64,000 nucleotides of DNA, from NCBI RefSeq assembly GCF_009707955.1, contig NZ_WMDQ01000007.1, positions 124,001 to 188,000 on the forward strand, in the 5' to 3' direction. Positions 60,987-64,000 of this stretch are shown here, piece after piece (positions within the stretch are counted from its first letter, which is position 1; each line of letters starts with the position of its first letter). The notes below the pieces were generated by a model. That model searched no databases and was not told the origin of the DNA. It worked only from the letters and a program-made list of their open reading frames with translations. This stretch comes from Flavobacterium sp. LC2016-13 (GTDB lineage Bacteria > Bacteroidota > Bacteroidia > Flavobacteriales > Flavobacteriaceae). The position numbers were made by a program, and so were the translations under genes.

Positions 60987-62327
60987 ATGCCAAAGATATT
61001 AATAATAGAAGATGACATATCATTTTGCAAACTACTAGAGCGATTTCTGGTAAAAAAAGCATATGATGTAACTATTGCATTCTCAGCTGAAGAAGCAAGA
61101 TTAGCAATCAAAAAAGAATCGTTTGATTTGATTTTGACAGATCTTCGTTTGCCTGATTCTGACGGTATCGGACTTATGACTGAATTCAAGAATTCAAACC
61201 CTGAAGTTCCAGTTGTGCTTATGACAGGATATTCAGATGTAAATACAGCAGTAAAAGCAATTAAAAACGGCGCTGCTGATTATATTTCAAAACCTTTTAA
61301 TCCTGATGAGGTTTTATTAGTTATTACAAATGCATTGCAAACCGAGCAAGCTGAAATTCCAAAAGAAAAAAAAGCAGTAAAGAAACCCGCTGCTTCATCT
61401 GAAAATGAATTCGTAAGAGGAATTTCTGTAGCTTCAAAAAAATTACTGGATCATATTCAATTAGTAAGTCCAACGGATATGTCGGTTTTAATTATTGGAG
61501 AAAGCGGAACCGGAAAAGAAATCATTGCAAAAAGCATTCACCAGCAAAGTAATAGAAAAAACAATAATTTTATAGCAGTCGATTGTGGCGCAATTCCGAA
61601 GGAATTAGCCGCAAGTGAATTCTTCGGACATTTGAAAGGATCTTTCACAGGAGCTATTAGCGATAAAATGGGCTATTTTGAGGCCGCTAACGGAGGAACT
61701 CTTTTTTTAGATGAAATAGGGAATCTTTCATACGAAAATCAAATACAGTTGCTGAGAGCGCTTCAGGAGCGAAAAATTAAACCTGTTGGAAGTAACAAAG
61801 AAATTAACGTCGATATCAGAATCATAACGGCTACAAATGAAGATTTGCGTGAAGCCGTTAAAAATGGTGATTTTAGAGAAGACTTATACCATAGAATTAA
61901 CGAATTTTCGATCTTGTCGCCTTCATTGACAGACAGGGAAGAAGATTTAATGGTTTTTGCAGATTACTTTCTTGAGAAAGCCAATCAGCAATTAAACAAA
62001 GATATTATTGGTTTTTCGCCAGAAGTAGTTACTATTTTTCAAAAATACAATTGGCCGGGAAATTTACGTGAACTTCAAAATTGCGTAAAACGTGCAACAT
62101 TGTTAACACGCGGAGATTTTATAGAAAGCGATGTTTTGCCTGCCGAGTTTTTTCAGATTCAAAAACAAAGTGCGGCTAATGGTAATTTTTCATTATCACA
62201 AAATGAAAAAGAAGCGATTATTCATGCCCTTTCAAAAGCACAAAATAATAAGTCTGAAGCAGCCAAACTACTTAAAATTACCAGAAAAACACTTTATAAT
62301 AAATTGAAACAATATAATATAGACTAA
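60987..62327 (+). CDS. NtrC-type sigma-54 response regulator
   Basis: A 446-residue transcription activator. Receiver domain (1-120): acidic pair EDD (8-10), phospho-acceptor D52 in LILTDLRLPDSDG, T in LMTGYSD and K in ISKPFNPDE. AAA+ domain (about 140-380): Walker A GESGTGKE (about 169-176), sigma-54-contact motif GSFTGA (about 219-224; S for the usual A), Walker B GGTLFLDEIGNLS, and arginine-finger region REDLYHRINEF. The C-terminal Fis-type HTH reads KSEAAKLLKITRKTLYNKLK (about 425-444). It likely activates the neighbouring array or a distant operon. Its 3' end overlaps the convergent kinase by 4 nt. Confidence 0.94.
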   Translation: MPKILIIEDDISFCKLLERFLVKKAYDVTIAFSAEEARLAIKKESFDLILTDLRLPDSDGIGLMTEFKNSNPEVPVVLMTGYSDVNTAVKAIKNGAADYISKPFNPDEVLLVITNALQTEQAEIPKEKKAVKKPAASSENEFVRGISVASKKLLDHIQLVSPTDMSVLIIGESGTGKEIIAKSIHQQSNRKNNNFIAVDCGAIPKELAASEFFGHLKGSFTGAISDKMGYFEAANGGTLFLDEIGNLSYENQIQLLRALQERKIKPVGSNKEINVDIRIITATNEDLREAVKNGDFREDLYHRINEFSILSPSLTDREEDLMVFADYFLEKANQQLNKDIIGFSPEVVTIFQKYNWPGNLRELQNCVKRATLLTRGDFIESDVLPAEFFQIQKQSAANGNFSLSQNEKEAIIHALSKAQNNKSEAAKLLKITRKTLYNKLKQYNID

Positions 62328-64000
62328 ACTATTTCTTGTTGTAAAGAGGCAAAAAGCGTATTTGTTTTATCTTTTAAACTATCAAAAATACTTTCTAAAT
62401 CCTCTTGTTTAAAGTTGTTTTTTTCTAAATCTTTTAAAATCCTGGCAATATCATTTGCCTGAATTTGCCTGAACATTGGTGCAATTCTATGCGCAATAGC
62501 ATGAATTTCTGAAATGTTTTCATTGGTAATCGCTTTATCTAAAAAGACTAAATTTTCTTCTGTACTTTCTACAAACGAAACAATAACATCTCGTAAAGCT
62601 TCATTATCATTGCCTAAAAATTCCTTTAAAGTCTCTAACGAATATAAATGCGAAGTAGTAACTTCTTCTCTTTCATTGATCTCAATATTTGGAAGTGTAT
62701 CATTTTCTAAAATTTGCTGAATCGTTTCTAATAAAACTTTTGGCGAATAAGGTTTTCTGATAACCGTTGTAAATCCGGCTTTGGTATAAACCGAAAAATC
62801 CAAATCAGTTCTTCCTGTAAGGGCAACGACAGGTTGGTTTTTATATGTTGAATTTTCAGCATTTCGTAATTTTTCAACAAACATAAAACCATCCATTTCC
62901 GGCATTTGAATATCAGTAATAATAAAATCAAATTTGGTATGCGAAATCGCTTCCAGTGCTTTGTTTGCCCTGTCAAAAGAAAAAACCTGATGATTTTCCT
63001 GTTTTAAAACACCGCTCGTTAAATTCAATAAATTAATATCGTCGTCAATAACTATAAAAGTGTATTTCTTATTATTGAGAACAACTGGTTTTTTAATTTC
63101 AGGAACGAAATTTTCGCCGCTGCTGTCAATTAATAACGGAAGTTTGATTTCAAAAACACTTCCTTTCCCAAAAGTACTTTCCAGGTTTAAAGTACCGCCC
63201 AAAATCGAAATTATTTTTTGGCAAATGGACAATCCTAAACCAGTTCCGCCATATTTTTTTTCGATACCTTCGTTCGCCTGCGCAAACTCTTCAAAAACCA
63301 ATTCCTGATTTGATTTTTCAATTCCAATTCCCGTATCTTCAATGGTAATAATAAAAAATGGCTCGTCGATAGCGGCAAATGCACTAATTTTTATAAAACC
63401 TTTTTCGGTAAATTTATAAGCATTTCCAATAATATTACTCAAAATTTGTTTCAGACGAAAAGGATCTCCCACTACTTTGGCATTCAGTTTTTCATCAACA
63501 TTAATAATAAGATCGATACTTTTTTGTTTGTAAACCGTTTGGATATTTTTGGCAACATCATCAATAATTTCAGGTAAATAAAACGGTACTTTTTCAATCG
63601 TAATTTTTCCGGCTTCGATTTGAGAAAAATCCAATAAATCCTGAACCAACTGCGAAATATATTCAGATGAATTTTTAATATTCTTGACGAAATAAGATTG
63701 TTTCGTATTCACATCAGAATTACCCAAAAGCTCTGTATAACCTACAATCGTGCTCAAAGGTGTTTTTAAATCATGACTTACGGTAGAAATTAATTGTTCC
63801 CGACTTTTAAGCAGGTTCTTGGTTTTGAAATTCGCAATTTCAAGCTGTTTTTTATACACTTGAGATTTTGAATAATCACTTACAATTAAAACAGAGAAAA
63901 ACAAGGTCAATATTAAACCTATGATTGCCGAAGCCGTAACAATTTCGTTAACCTTTTTTAATGATTTTTCTTTTAGTGAATTGTTTTTTATCGAGTTGAT
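62324..64000 (-). CDS. Hybrid sensor histidine kinase, 5' end outside the window
   Basis: The frame is open to the window edge, so the N-terminal sensor part is missing; a TTG at 63910 is not the start, because codons continue upstream through a membrane helix (ASAIIGLILTLFFSVLIV). 558 residues are visible. HisKA with H76 (counted from the edge) in STVSHDLKTPLSTIVGY; ATPase N-box NIIGNAYKFTEKG, G1 DTGIGIEKS, G2 GGTGLGLSICQKI. A receiver follows (FIVIDDDINLL, phospho-D in FIITDIQMPEMDG) and a C-terminal HPt (HAIAHRIAPMF), so the phosphate can pass H-D-H to a separate regulator. Convergent NtrC-type regulator is the obvious candidate. Confidence 0.93.
   Translation of the reverse strand: MNSIKNNSLKEKSLKKVNEIVTASAIIGLILTLFFSVLIVSDYSKSQVYKKQLEIANFKTKNLLKSREQLISTVSHDLKTPLSTIVGYTELLGNSDVNTKQSYFVKNIKNSSEYISQLVQDLLDFSQIEAGKITIEKVPFYLPEIIDDVAKNIQTVYKQKSIDLIINVDEKLNAKVVGDPFRLKQILSNIIGNAYKFTEKGFIKISAFAAIDEPFFIITIEDTGIGIEKSNQELVFEEFAQANEGIEKKYGGTGLGLSICQKIISILGGTLNLESTFGKGSVFEIKLPLLIDSSGENFVPEIKKPVVLNNKKYTFIVIDDDINLLNLTSGVLKQENHQVFSFDRANKALEAISHTKFDFIITDIQMPEMDGFMFVEKLRNAENSTYKNQPVVALTGRTDLDFSVYTKAGFTTVIRKPYSPKVLLETIQQILENDTLPNIEINEREEVTTSHLYSLETLKEFLGNDNEALRDVIVSFVESTEENLVFLDKAITNENISEIHAIAHRIAPMFRQIQANDIARILKDLEKNNFKQEDLESIFDSLKDKTNTLFASLQQEIV

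Overview
The window is AT-rich DNA from a member of the Bacteroidota, most likely Flavobacterium or a close relative. Evidence: promoters of the Bacteroidota type (TTG, 19-20 nt, TAnnTTTG) with almost no Shine-Dalgarno sequences; a PorZ-like type IX secretion (T9SS) protein and a large T9SS cargo protein; an SdhCAB respiratory complex of the Bacteroidota type; HMG-CoA synthase (mevalonate route); a eukaryote-like IleRS; and many short exported proteins. Species assignment is inference; no database was searched.

Layout. 1-21 kb is mostly housekeeping: gdhA, porZ-like, recO, ileS, a zinc-less DksA-like gene, lspA, an AddA-like helicase-nuclease, kbl, an OmpA/TSP3 outer-membrane protein and an AddB-like nuclease. 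Two small roadblock/LC7 genes sit inverted between the dksA-like gene and lspA. 21-29 kb holds a third roadblock gene followed in frame by the relic of its partner, two alpha/beta hydrolases, a T9SS cargo protein and aminopeptidase P. 29-40 kb is the accessory region: lipoproteins, unknown membrane proteins, an XRE regulator, a GNAT enzyme, a double-glycine-type peptide divergent from a LytTR regulator, and two paralogous membrane proteins of unknown family. It contains several repeat elements.

40-58 kb is again core metabolism: HMG-CoA synthase, sdhCAB, a DeoR-type regulator, omega-amidase, an Ig-like lipoprotein, an exported lipoprotein plus repeat protein pair, methylmalonyl-CoA epimerase, a CAU tRNA, ribE divergent from pdxA, and the lipid cluster yceD-rpmF-fabH-accB-accC. 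58.8-64 kb contains six tandem genes for about 98-residue exported PepSY-like proteins, then an NtrC-type response regulator and, tail to tail, a hybrid histidine kinase cut by the window edge.

Most notable: the IleRS GIHH signature (swapped HIGH motif linked to mupirocin resistance); the fossil roadblock pair; two 12-nt direct repeats with 21-nt periodicity beside the LytTR gene; a 25-nt perfect palindrome just before fabH; the six-gene array with near-identical signal-peptide DNA and an NtrC-like upstream region; and small intergenic repeats that split the porZ/recO and sdhA/sdhB pairs, with an AT-rich spacer between accB and accC.
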